From the NCBI GenBank assembly GCA_963677215.1, contig OY781919.1:2108001-2172000 (forward strand): a stretch of DNA of 64,000 nucleotides, in the 5' to 3' direction. The DNA is from G963676795 sp963677215. Its GTDB lineage: Bacteria > Desulfobacterota > Desulfuromonadia > Desulfuromonadales > Geopsychrobacteraceae. This document shows positions 27,681-35,466 of this stretch, one piece after another; position 1 is the stretch's first letter; every line of letters starts with the position of its first letter. A program made the translations under genes and the position numbers. Under the pieces are notes generated by a model. The model was given only the letters and a program-made list of their open reading frames with translations, had not been told where the DNA came from and searched no databases.

Positions 27681-28382
27681 TCATGGCGCTGAATAGATCA
27701 ACCAGATTCCGCCGGAAACAACCAATGAGCCGCAGATTCTTTTGATCCAGAGTGATCCCTTTGAGCGTTCGTTCCAGTTGAGATAATGCTGAACCTTTTC
27801 GCTGAAAGTCCCGGCAAAAACAATCACGGCACAGTGTCCGATGCCGTAGGCAATGAGCAGAATGGCTGCGTAAGGCATGTTTTCAGACGCTGCAGCAAAG
27901 GCCACTCCGAGCACCGGCCCCATAAAAGCGAAGGTACAGGGTCCCAGGGCAACACCAAAGATCAGGCCGAGAATTAGCGCGGTCAGTAGGCCCTTGCGTT
28001 GCATGCCGACCTGTCCGGGACCTGACCAAGGCATTGGGATCATCCCCAACAGATGCAACCCGAACAGAAAGAAGATAATGGCGACCAGCCAATTGCCCCA
28101 GCCCCCGATATCGCCGAGCATTCTGCCCGCCAAGGCGGTCAGCAGACCGATCAAGGCAATCGAAAGAAGGATTCCACCGGAGAACAGGCTGGAGATAGCA
28201 AAAGCCCGTCTGGTACTCAACTGCCCCTGACCGTCAATGAAACCGACGATCAGGGGGATACTGGCCAGATGACAGGGAGAAAGCAGGATGCTCAACACAC
28301 CCCAACCGGCGGCAGCACCAAGAGCGAGCAGCGGCGCTCCACAGACTGCCTGACTTAACCCTGTCATGAGCCGTTCGATCAT
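27681..28382 (-). CDS. arsG: ArsG-family (CcdA/DsbD-like) membrane protein
   Basis: 233 residues, six to seven membrane segments. The two Cys of the CcdA/DsbD transmembrane electron carrier are in LLSPCHLASIPLIVG and ALGPCTFAFMGP. The NCBI family named ArsG (aromatic arsenical efflux permease type) has this architecture in ars operons. It may move reducing power across the inner membrane to the thioredoxin-like partners encoded next to it; export of arsenicals is an alternative. It overlaps the upstream thioredoxin gene by one base. Confidence 0.85.
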   Translation of the reverse strand: MIERLMTGLSQAVCGAPLLALGAAAGWGVLSILLSPCHLASIPLIVGFIDGQGQLSTRRAFAISSLFSGGILLSIALIGLLTALAGRMLGDIGGWGNWLVAIIFFLFGLHLLGMIPMPWSGPGQVGMQRKGLLTALILGLIFGVALGPCTFAFMGPVLGVAFAAASENMPYAAILLIAYGIGHCAVIVFAGTFSEKVQHYLNWNERSKGSLWIKRICGSLVVSGGIWLIYSAP

Positions 28383-28741
28383 TACTTACTCTCGCTGAAG
28401 TCGTAGCCCAGTTCACTCCACTTGGCGAGAATTGCCTCGCGGCCGTAGAATCCGATATTACGGTAAAGTTCTTTGCCGTCCGCAGCGTAGAAAATCTGGG
28501 TCGGAATCATCTGTACCCCGTACCTGGCCGCTTCAGCTCGATATTTCCAGACATCGACAAAAACGACGTCCATCCGTCCGGAAAAGTCCTCCTTCAATCG
28601 ATCTAGGACCGGCGCCATCTTGATACAGGGGATGCACTTGTCAGCGCCGACATCGATCAGTTTTGGCAGATCTCCGGCCTGGCAATTTATCATAAAGAAA
28701 CCGAGTAGCAGGAACAGGACCATGACTCTTTTCATTTTCAT
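28382..28741 (-). CDS. Exported thioredoxin-fold protein
   Basis: 119 residues. A signal peptide (MVLFLLLGFFMINCQA) may carry a lipobox-like Cys; the mature part has a thioredoxin fold with the active-site CIPC (DVGADKCIPCIKMAPVL) and the cis-Pro motif MIPTQIF. It probably acts in the periplasm as a thiol reductant, fed by the ArsG/CcdA-like protein encoded downstream. The target might be the exported ArsF-type protein, whose gene is now broken (inference). Confidence 0.87.
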   Translation of the reverse strand: MKMKRVMVLFLLLGFFMINCQAGDLPKLIDVGADKCIPCIKMAPVLDRLKEDFSGRMDVVFVDVWKYRAEAARYGVQMIPTQIFYAADGKELYRNIGFYGREAILAKWSELGYDFSESK

Positions 28742-28745
28742 TATT

Positions 28746-28979
28746 TCATCCCAGCAGTTTTTCGATGTCAGCGGGGCTGGGCAGCTTACCCGCAGTCAAC
28801 ACCTTGCCGTCGACAGCAAGCCCAGGCGTACTCATGACACCGAAACTCATGATCTGTTTGATATCGGTGATTTTTTCCAGCTCGTACTCAAGCCCAAGGG
28901 CGTCAGCTGCCTGCTTGGCATTTTCGGCAAGTTTTTCACATTTGGCACAACCGGTTCCGAGAATCTGAATCTTTTTCAT
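28746..28979 (-). CDS. Small thioredoxin-like redox-active disulfide protein (TM0996/MTH895 type)
   Basis: 77 residues, start of the transcript's small-protein group. It has the CAKC motif (ILGTGCAKCEKL) and the cis-Pro motif FGVMSTPGLAVDGKV of the MTH895-like family. There is no signal peptide, so it is cytoplasmic. This family is common in ars operons of anaerobes and may supply electrons for arsenate reduction or bind thiol-reactive metalloids. It lies 4 bases upstream of the exported thioredoxin gene. Confidence 0.88.
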   Translation of the reverse strand: MKKIQILGTGCAKCEKLAENAKQAADALGLEYELEKITDIKQIMSFGVMSTPGLAVDGKVLTAGKLPSPADIEKLLG

Positions 28980-29100
28980 GTAATAATCTCCTTTTCTTGT
29001 CTGTAGATTTTATCAAGATCTGATGCTGTCGAAAAACACACCAACGGAAACGTAGCTACAATCAGTTAGCAGCTTCGACTTCCGGAGGAATAAATGTACT

Positions 29101-30156
29101 TTATAGAATCGCATTAAACATATAGCCGACAATCAGAATTCCGCAGGCGACAACGCCGATAAAGACACCGATCAGCCTGGGCTTTAACACCTTTCTCAAG
29201 ATCACCATCTCCGGCAGGGATAGAGCGATAACGCTCATCATGAAGGCCAGCACCGATCCCAGTGCTGCACCTTTGCCCAGCAGCGCTTCGACAACCGGGA
29301 TAACCCCTGCGGCATTGGAATACATGGGAACACCGATCACAACTGAGGCCGGAACCGACCACCATGAGCCCTTGCCCATGATCGAGGCCATCATCCCTTC
29401 GGGGACAAATCCGTGAATACCGGCCCCGACGGCTATCCCCAGAATGACGTAGATCCAGACCCGGCCGATGATTTCCTTAACCGCTTCCCAGCCGTAGATG
29501 AATCGATCGTTCCATGTCAACTTTTCCTCTTCTACATCTACAGCCGCCATATTGGCCTCTCTGACCCAGTCCTCGATGTAGTTTTCCAGCTTCAGGCGGC
29601 CAATCACCCACCCGGCGACGATGGCAATAACGAGACCGGTCCCCATGTAGATAGCAGCGACTTTCCAGCCCAATAGACCGTATAAAAGGCCGACGGCGAT
29701 CTCGTTGACCATGGGTGCTGAAATCAAAAAGGAAAAGGTGACGCCGAGTGGGACCCCTGCGGTAACAAACCCGATGAAAAGCGGGACGGCGGAGCAAGAG
29801 CAAAAAGGGGTGATGATCCCCAGCAAGGCAGCAAGGATATTCCCTGCGAATTCACTCTTTCCGGAAAGAAAGGCGCGGGTTTTCTCCGGGGTAAAGAAGC
29901 TGCGGACAACCCCCACACCATAAACAACCAGAAAGAGCAGCATCATGACCTTCGGCGTGTCATAAAGCAGAAATTCGATGGAAGCTCCCAGGTGTGAGCC
30001 CTCTTTGATCCGGAACAAACTATATGTTAACCATTTTGATAATCCCGGGAGTTGCCGGTAGATGAGCCACCAGATCATAACCCCGACAATCCCCAGAATC
30101 AGATTTCGTGTCAAAGAGGGGGCGGTGAAGAAATTTCCTTCTTTCTGTAGATGCAT
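29101..30156 (-). CDS. ArsP/DUF318-family permease
   Basis: 351 residues with eight or more membrane segments. The diagnostic Cys motif is in ITPFCSCSAVPLFIGF, and a second signature is PMYSNAAGVIPVVEALL. ArsP members export trivalent methyl- and aromatic arsenicals, while related permeases are linked to other metals, so the exact substrate is inference. AGGA precedes the ATG. The gene follows arsR and has an ArsR-type operator at 30172-30188 just upstream, so it is probably de-repressed by arsenite or a similar ligand. Confidence 0.85.
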   Translation of the reverse strand: MHLQKEGNFFTAPSLTRNLILGIVGVMIWWLIYRQLPGLSKWLTYSLFRIKEGSHLGASIEFLLYDTPKVMMLLFLVVYGVGVVRSFFTPEKTRAFLSGKSEFAGNILAALLGIITPFCSCSAVPLFIGFVTAGVPLGVTFSFLISAPMVNEIAVGLLYGLLGWKVAAIYMGTGLVIAIVAGWVIGRLKLENYIEDWVREANMAAVDVEEEKLTWNDRFIYGWEAVKEIIGRVWIYVILGIAVGAGIHGFVPEGMMASIMGKGSWWSVPASVVIGVPMYSNAAGVIPVVEALLGKGAALGSVLAFMMSVIALSLPEMVILRKVLKPRLIGVFIGVVACGILIVGYMFNAIL

Positions 30157-30171
30157 AATCCTATTTCCTAA

Positions 30172-30188
30172 TTGGCTAAATTGCCAAG
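30172..30188. promoter_or_regulatory. ArsR-type operator before the permease gene
   Basis: TTGGCTAAATTGCCAAG is an inverted repeat (TTGGC/GCCAA) 16 bases upstream of the permease start. Its match to the operator before arsR (30564-30581, opposite orientation) supports regulation by the encoded ArsR. Confidence 0.65.
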
Positions 30189-30211
30189 CTCTAAGTCAAA
30201 AAAACTATTCT

Positions 30212-30544
30212 TTATCTGTTCACGACAGATAGGGTATCAGCATGTTCACGGTGCTGAGTCTGGAGTACTGTCTCCACGCAATCAAAAAAGTTGAGAATGC
30301 ATGGAACCCTGAGTTGGTAATAAACCTGATTCCCACGCTTATCGTCGATAACGAGCCCGGCCTGCTTCAAAACGGACAGGTGTTTGGAGACGGTCGACAT
30401 ATCGGCACCGATCATTTCGGTCAGTTCGCAGACGCAACGCTCTTGCTTTTCCAGTTCTTCGAGAACCAGCAAGCGGCTGGGATGAGCCATTGCTTTCAGA
30501 ACCTTTGCCCGTGCATCAAGACGTTTCTTCTGTTTTTCATCCAT
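30212..30544 (-). CDS. arsR: ArsR-family metalloregulator
   Basis: 110 residues with a winged helix-turn-helix. The metal-sensing CVCE motif (KQERCVCELTEMI) sits at the start of the recognition region as in ArsR/SmtB proteins with the ELCVCDL box, followed by STVSKHLSVLKQAGLV. It should repress the ars genes and release DNA on binding As(III)/Sb(III). The ATG at 30544 has GGAGG 7 bases before it; an upstream frame to 30598 runs across the operator and is not credible. It is the first gene of the ars transcript. Confidence 0.9.
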   Translation of the reverse strand: MDEKQKKRLDARAKVLKAMAHPSRLLVLEELEKQERCVCELTEMIGADMSTVSKHLSVLKQAGLVIDDKRGNQVYYQLRVPCILNFFDCVETVLQTQHREHADTLSVVNR

Positions 30545-30563
30545 CGCAAAACCTCCTTGCATA

Positions 30564-30581
30564 CTTGGCAATATAGCCAAG
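30564..30581. promoter_or_regulatory. ArsR-type operator before arsR
   Basis: CTTGGCAATATAGCCAAG is an inverted repeat lying 20 bases upstream of arsR. Its complement differs from the site at 30172-30188 by very few bases (TTGGCTATATTGCCAAG against TTGGCTAAATTGCCAAG), so the two are likely autoregulatory and operon operators. Confidence 0.7.
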
Positions 30582-30741
30582 CAGCTGTTGCATGTCAAGT
30601 AGTCTGGACTTTACGCTTCCGCTGCCAGTGAGGATTCGTGATTGACGAATACCTAAGAGCGACAAGACAGTGATTAATCGGGCAAGTCAAACTATCCAAT
30701 AAGCTTTGACTTGAAGGCATTCCGGACAACTTGGCCCTGTT

Positions 30742-31065
30742 TCAGTTTTTTGTCATAGCTGCCGGCAATATCCCCAGAATCCGTGAAAGGTCAGTTTTTC
30801 CGCCTCTGAATCCCCGGGAAAATAGGGCGCTATCTGTTTCCTTATCACAAACCGTGATGACGAAGCTGAACAATTCTCCGGTCTTGCAAAGATCGAAAGC
30901 TGATGTGGGTTTTGCAGACGAGAGATTGATGCCTTCGTCCTTTATCACCTCAACCACCAGGGGATTGACAACTTCAAATGGATTTTCCAATTTCAAATGG
31001 ATTTTTTCTGGGGCGTTTTCTTTTCTGCAGACTTCGGGGTAAGCTGAGAACAGGATATCTGTCTG
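30742..31065 (-). pseudogene. Arsenate reductase (ArsC, LMW-phosphatase type) remnant
   Basis: Minus-strand frame from about 31065: LFSAYPEVCRKENAPEKIHL, then NPLVVEVIKDEGINLSSAKPTSAFDL and ELFSFVITVCDKE, a clear ArsC/low-molecular-weight tyrosine phosphatase segment. The N-terminal catalytic loop (CTGNSCRSQ type) is absent, as the two-component gene begins at 31081. Near CDKE the frame breaks, with a continuation APYFPGDSEAEKL in another frame. It is non-functional and marks the upstream edge of the decayed ars island. Confidence 0.72.
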
Positions 31066-31080
31066 AGCCAGGGAGGACCC

Positions 31081-31785
31081 ATGCCCGCACTGAGTGGACC
31101 CGTTCTGATCGTTGAAGATGATAAAAACACCTCGAACCTGGTCGCGACCTACCTGCAGAAAGAGGGGTTCAAGACCCTGGCGGCTTTTGACGGCGAGCAG
31201 GCGCTGCTGCTGGCCAGGCGAAACAACCCTTCTTTTGTCATTCTTGATGTGATGCTGCCGCGCCTCGATGGTTGGGAGATCTGCCGCCAGTTGCGCAAAT
31301 TCTCCGATGTGCCGATCCTGATGCTGACTGCCCGCGAGGAGGAGATCGACCGGGTGATGGGTTTATCGATCGGTGCCGATGATTATGTCGTCAAGCCGTT
31401 CAGTCCGCGCGAACTGGTTGAGCGGGTCAAGGCGATTCTGCGCCGCGTTCAGTCCCGTTCTCAGTCCGCCGACCAGGTGCTGCGTTTTGAAGGGCTTGAG
31501 CTCGATCCGGTCAAGCTCAAGGTCAGTAAAAATGGCCAGGTCATCAACTTGACCACCTCCGAGTTCAAACTTCTCCATTGCCTGATGGCTTCTCCCGGTC
31601 AGGTCTTCTCCCGCAACGAACTGCTCGATCGTTTTTACGATCATGGTGAAAGCGTGGTCGATCGGGTTATCGATGTTCACGTCGGCAAACTGCGTCAGAA
31701 GATCGAAGACAATCCTGCCGAACCGCGCCTGATCATCACCATGCGTGGCTTCGGCTACCGCTTTGCGGAAGTCGGGGAAGGCTGA
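31081..31785 (+). CDS. OmpR/PhoB-family response regulator
   Basis: 234 residues: receiver domain (phospho-acceptor in FVILDVMLPRLDG, Lys in DDYVVKPFSPREL) and a winged-helix output domain (LTTSEFKLLHCLMASPGQVFSR, VDRVIDVHVGKLRQKIE). GGGAGG lies before the ATG. It overlaps no gene and is followed 4 bases later by its kinase. Direct repeats with 11-bp spacing at 32886-32926, ahead of the Met-rich protein gene, are candidate binding sites. OmpR-type systems that control methionine sulfoxide reductases are known (HprSR in E. coli), supporting that role here. Confidence 0.9.
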   Translation: MPALSGPVLIVEDDKNTSNLVATYLQKEGFKTLAAFDGEQALLLARRNNPSFVILDVMLPRLDGWEICRQLRKFSDVPILMLTAREEEIDRVMGLSIGADDYVVKPFSPRELVERVKAILRRVQSRSQSADQVLRFEGLELDPVKLKVSKNGQVINLTTSEFKLLHCLMASPGQVFSRNELLDRFYDHGESVVDRVIDVHVGKLRQKIEDNPAEPRLIITMRGFGYRFAEVGEG

Positions 31786-31789
31786 AACC

Positions 31790-32860
31790 ATGCGTCTGCG
31801 TCTGCTCTGGAAGCTGCTGCTGATCAACGTGCTGCCGGTCATCGCCGGTATTTTTCTGATCGTCTGGTTCGCTCTCGACCAGCTCGCGGCCAAGTATTTC
31901 ATGGCGCTGATGAAGAAGTACGAGGTCGCCAGTGACGACATCCATCATATGTTTGTCAGCTCGATTCACTACTACCTTGTCTGGGCCTGTATCGCCGGGT
32001 TGATTCTCGCTTTCCTGCTCAGCTTTCTGCTGACTCGCAGGGTGTTGCGGCCGCTGTCACAGATGACCGCGATCACCCGGGAGGTCAGTGCCGGAAATTA
32101 TTCGCTGCGGGTCGCGACCAGCAGTCAGGACGAGATCGGCGAGTTGGCTGTCGCCTTTAATCGCATGGCTGACAGCCTGGAGAAGGTCGAGCGGTTGCGC
32201 AAGAATATGGTCTCCGATGTCGCCCATGAGTTGCGCACCCCGTTGACCAATCTGCGCGGTTACCTTGAGGCCTTTACCGACGGCGTTATCCCGCCGACAC
32301 CGGAGACTCTTGATATGCTGCAACAGGAGATCCTGCGTCTGGTGCAGCTGGTCGAAAGCCTCCAGCAACTGGCCCGGGCTGATGCGGCTAGGGCTTTTCT
32401 CAAGCGCAAACCCTTGCGTATGTCTGAACTGATCAGTCGCCTGCTGGCCCTGCACCAGCTCAATGTCCAGCAAAAGGAGCTGCTGGTTGATATCGATTTC
32501 TGTAGCGATGAACCTGAAATTCACGGGGATGAGGACAAGCTGCTGCAGGCCTTTCAGAGTTTGATGGAGAATTGCATCAAATACACGCCACGCGCCGGTC
32601 GGATCCGGATCCGGATCGCGCCTGACCCGGCCGGTATGCTGGTTGAATTTGCCAATAGCGGGGCGCAGATCCCGGCTGCGGATCTGCCTTATATCTTCGA
32701 GAGGTTCTTCCGGGCGGATCCTTCCCGTTCTCGGGAAGGGGGCGGTGGGGCCGGAATCGGACTGGCGATCACCAAGGAACTGATTGAAGCTCACGGTGGC
32801 CAGGTCGGTGCGCAGAGTGGCAACGGTCTGACGCGCATCTGGGCAATTCTGCCGGTCTGA
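31790..32860 (+). CDS. Sensor histidine kinase (BaeS-like)
   Basis: 356 residues. Two membrane segments (about 8-28 and 60-82) flank a very short periplasmic loop (about 30 residues), then HAMP, HisKA (VSDVAHELRTPLTNLRGYLEA) and HATPase (ENCIKYTPRAG, GGGGAGIGLAITKELIEAHGG). The start at 31790 follows the response regulator stop by 4 bases; a longer frame to 31745 overlaps that gene. The tiny sensor loop suggests it detects a membrane event or uses membrane Cys/Met, not a large ligand. Its neighbours suggest sensing of oxidant or envelope damage (inference). Confidence 0.9.
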   Translation: MRLRLLWKLLLINVLPVIAGIFLIVWFALDQLAAKYFMALMKKYEVASDDIHHMFVSSIHYYLVWACIAGLILAFLLSFLLTRRVLRPLSQMTAITREVSAGNYSLRVATSSQDEIGELAVAFNRMADSLEKVERLRKNMVSDVAHELRTPLTNLRGYLEAFTDGVIPPTPETLDMLQQEILRLVQLVESLQQLARADAARAFLKRKPLRMSELISRLLALHQLNVQQKELLVDIDFCSDEPEIHGDEDKLLQAFQSLMENCIKYTPRAGRIRIRIAPDPAGMLVEFANSGAQIPAADLPYIFERFFRADPSRSREGGGGAGIGLAITKELIEAHGGQVGAQSGNGLTRIWAILPV

Positions 32861-32885
32861 TTTTTTCTCTCGTTTTTTCCCGCCA

Positions 32886-32926
32886 AATCTTTATCGAATC
32901 TTTACAGACTCGTTTTTTCAGCTTTA
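32886..32926 (+). promoter_or_regulatory. Direct repeats with 11-bp period, candidate response-regulator sites
   Basis: AATCTTTA occurs at 32886-32893 and 32897-32904, and CAGCTTTA at 32919-32926: offsets of 11 and 22. OmpR/PhoB-family regulators bind tandem half-sites with 11-bp spacing. The array lies 76 bases upstream of the Met-rich protein gene and just after the kinase stop. Confidence 0.5.
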
Positions 32927-33001
32927 TCGCCATTGCCTATGCTGTTGATCAACGCAGGAGATCAGTTCCTGCATAAACAGACAACAGAAATGGAGATAAC
33001 T

Positions 33002-33289
33002 ATGAAAACTTCAGCAGTCATGAGCAGCGCAATCCTGTTGGCCGTTATGCTTTCTTTTTCTGTCACTCCGCTTTTGGCCGATCAGATGGATACGATGAAA
33101 AAGGAAACCATGGAAGAGACCGGCATGATGAAAGAGTCGCAGTCTGGGTCGATGCTGGATGGCTCGATGAAAATGGACGACATGCAGAGCGGCAAAGAAA
33201 CCATGAAAAAGGACGAAATGAAAGAGATGTCAGGAGAGAAGGTAATGCCGATGGCACCTGCCGATATGAAAAAGGAGACCATGCAGTGA
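33002..33289 (+). CDS. Secreted methionine-rich protein, candidate oxidant sink
   Basis: 95 residues: a signal peptide (about 1-26, ending TPLLA) and a 69-residue mature chain with 16 Met, 23 per cent, no Cys and no aromatic residues; Lys, Glu, Asp, Ser, Gly and Thr make up most of the rest. GGAG precedes the ATG at 33002; an in-frame ATG at 32933 is rejected because the signal peptide starts here. It sits between an OmpR-type system and two exported MsrAB enzymes. In Azospira suillum the Met-rich periplasmic protein MrpX scavenges hypochlorite and is regenerated by a periplasmic Met-sulfoxide reductase; I infer an analogous role here. Copper binding by Met clusters is an alternative. Confidence 0.75.
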   Translation: MKTSAVMSSAILLAVMLSFSVTPLLADQMDTMKKETMEETGMMKESQSGSMLDGSMKMDDMQSGKETMKKDEMKEMSGEKVMPMAPADMKKETMQ

Positions 33290-33368
33290 TTTTGTCGGGG
33301 GCTCTATCGTCGCACTATCTGTCTGATTTAAAATGGATTTAGATCGGAACAAACTTTAGGAGAGCGTT

Positions 33369-34388
33369 ATGAAAAGAATCATTCTGCTGACCCTGCTCAT
33401 TCTGGTTGGCGGCGCCTCACTTGTCACTGCTGCGCCGCTCGAGAAAGCCCTGTTTGCCGGTGGTTGCTTCTGGTGCATGGAGCCGCCGTTTGAAAAACTG
33501 AACGGGGTCAAGTCGGTCGTGTCCGGCTATGCCGGTGGGACAACGGCGAACCCGACCTATGAGGATTACGACAAGAACGGCCATATCGAGGTTGTCCAGA
33601 TCAGCTTTGATCCGGCGATCGTCAGCTACCAGCGGTTGCTCGATGTCTACTGGCGGCAGATCGATCCGACCGATGCCGGCGGGCAGTTTGTCGATCGCGG
33701 CCACGCCTATATATCAACGATCTTTTACTATGATGACGAGCAGCTCCGCCTGGCGGAGGCTTCTAAAGCTGCACTCGCAGCGAGCGGTCGTTACGACAAA
33801 CCGCTGGTCACGCCGGTTGTCGTCGCTCCGGAATTTTACCCGGCCGAGGGCTACCACCAGGACTACTACAAGAACAACAGCTACCGCTACAAGTTCTATC
33901 GCTTCCGTTCCGGCCGTGATCAGTTTCTCGACAAGGTCTGGGGAGAAGACCGGGATGGTGGGCCCTACGTAAAGTCGGAATTGCGGAAACGCCTGACGCC
34001 GCTGCAGTTCCGGGTGACCCAGGAGGATGCAACCGAACCTTCCTTCGACAACCTTTACTGGGATCACAAGGAGCCGGGTATCTATGTCGATATCGTCTCC
34101 GGCGAACCGTTGTTCAGCTCAGTCGACAAGTACGATTCAGGAACCGGCTGGCCGAGTTTCAGCAAACCCCTGGTTGCTGAAAACGTCATCAAGGTCGATG
34201 CTGAAACCCTGATTTCCGAGGTGCGCAGCAAAAAGGCCGATTCGCACCTGGGCCATGTGATCCCTGATGGCCCGCCCCCCGCCGGGCTGCGTTACTGTAT
34301 CAACTCGGCCGCACTCCGCTTTGTCCCCGTGGCGGAACTGGCCTCAACAGGGTATGGGCAATTTCTCGCCGATTTTGAGGCGCAATAA
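33369..34388 (+). CDS. msrAB: Exported MsrA-MsrB fusion, methionine sulfoxide reductase
   Basis: 339 residues. A signal peptide (MKRIILLTLLILVGGASLVTA) is followed by MsrA (about 25-185; catalytic Cys33 in AGGCFWCMEP, with Cys36 next to it) and MsrB (about 205-335; GTGWPSF and catalytic Cys310 in GLRYCINSAALRF). It should reduce both S- and R-Met sulfoxide in periplasmic proteins. AGGAG lies before the ATG. It follows the Met-rich protein gene by 79 bases and is followed by a paralogue. The zinc-binding CxxC pairs of some MsrB proteins are not evident. An electron donor (DsbD/CcdA type) is not encoded next to it. Confidence 0.93.
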   Translation: MKRIILLTLLILVGGASLVTAAPLEKALFAGGCFWCMEPPFEKLNGVKSVVSGYAGGTTANPTYEDYDKNGHIEVVQISFDPAIVSYQRLLDVYWRQIDPTDAGGQFVDRGHAYISTIFYYDDEQLRLAEASKAALAASGRYDKPLVTPVVVAPEFYPAEGYHQDYYKNNSYRYKFYRFRSGRDQFLDKVWGEDRDGGPYVKSELRKRLTPLQFRVTQEDATEPSFDNLYWDHKEPGIYVDIVSGEPLFSSVDKYDSGTGWPSFSKPLVAENVIKVDAETLISEVRSKKADSHLGHVIPDGPPPAGLRYCINSAALRFVPVAELASTGYGQFLADFEAQ

Positions 34389-34415
34389 CAGCCGTAGGTG
34401 GATAAGGGGCCAGTG

Positions 34416-35447
34416 ATGAAAAAACGGATGGTTCTGCTGTTTGCTTCATTGTTTGTCAGCGCCGGGTCGTTTGCCGCCGACCCGACGCAAGAAATACCGG
34501 ACGCTTATTCCAGGGCACTTCTGGCGGGCGGCTGTTTCTGGAGTATGGAAGCCGCTTTTGAGAAACTGGATGGGGTTGTCGATGTGGTTTCCGGTTACGC
34601 CGGCGGCAAAAGCGTTGATCCTGGCTACAAAACCTACAACAGGGGCGGCCACATCGAGGTGATCCAGGTGACCTTCGATCCGGCCAGGATCAGTTATCCG
34701 CGACTGCTCGACTATTACTGGAGGCAGATCAATCCGACTGATGCCGGCGGTCAGTTCGTCGACCGTGGTCATGCCTATATCTCGACAATCTTCTACTATG
34801 ATGAAGAGCAGCGGCGAGCTGCAGAGGTTTCGAAAGCGGACCTGGTCTCAGGCGGTCGCTTTAACAAGCCGATCGTCACGCCGATCGAGCCGGCCCCGGT
34901 TTTTTATCCGGCGGAAGATCAGCATCAGGACTTTTACAAACGTGGGCTTGAGTATGAATTTTACCGCTCCCGTTCCGGGCGCGACAGGTTTCTCGACAAG
35001 GTCTGGGGGAAGCAGCGGCAGCGCAAGTTCATGGCGAAGAGCGAGTTGAAAAAGAGCCTGACCCCGCTGCAGTACCAGGTTACCCAGGAGGATGACACCG
35101 AACCGCCCTTTGACAACCTCTACTGGGATCACAAGGAAGCGGGCATCTATGTCGATATTGTCTCCGGCGAACCGCTATTCAGCTCCAGAGAGAAGTACGA
35201 TTCAGGAACCGGGTGGCCAAGTTTTTTCCGGCCGCTGGTCGAGGCCAATGTGGTCAGGATGGATGACAGTGCAGTCTATTCCGAGGTGCGCAGCAAACAG
35301 GCCAATTCCCACCTCGGTCACGTTTTTCCCGACGGCCCTCCGCCGACCGGTTTACGCTACTGTGTTAACTCGGCCGCCCTGCGCTTTGTTCCTGTTGCTG
35401 AGCTTGAAAAGGAAGGTTACGCTCGGTTTCTTGGACGTTTTCAGTGA
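34416..35447 (+). CDS. msrAB: Second exported MsrA-MsrB fusion (GCFWS variant)
   Basis: 343 residues, tandem paralogue of the preceding gene. Signal peptide MKKRMVLLFASLFVSAGSFA; MsrA with catalytic Cys40 in AGGCFWSMEA, where the second Cys of GCFWC is Ser43; MsrB with catalytic Cys316 in GLRYCVNSAALRF and GTGWPSF. The start at 34416 has AAGGGG before it; an in-frame ATG at 34398 is upstream of that site. A Ser at that place is seen in other MsrA lineages that rely on other resolving Cys. Repeat duplication of an exported MsrAB next to a Met-rich protein suggests dosage or division of labour. Confidence 0.93.
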   Translation: MKKRMVLLFASLFVSAGSFAADPTQEIPDAYSRALLAGGCFWSMEAAFEKLDGVVDVVSGYAGGKSVDPGYKTYNRGGHIEVIQVTFDPARISYPRLLDYYWRQINPTDAGGQFVDRGHAYISTIFYYDEEQRRAAEVSKADLVSGGRFNKPIVTPIEPAPVFYPAEDQHQDFYKRGLEYEFYRSRSGRDRFLDKVWGKQRQRKFMAKSELKKSLTPLQYQVTQEDDTEPPFDNLYWDHKEAGIYVDIVSGEPLFSSREKYDSGTGWPSFFRPLVEANVVRMDDSAVYSEVRSKQANSHLGHVFPDGPPPTGLRYCVNSAALRFVPVAELEKEGYARFLGRFQ

Positions 35448-35466
35448 TTTTACTGACTGAGGGGAA

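Noticed and set aside
30742..30996. Intact small gene for an ArsC-like protein
   Set aside because: It lacks the catalytic Cys loop and the frame breaks after CDKE, so it is a remnant.
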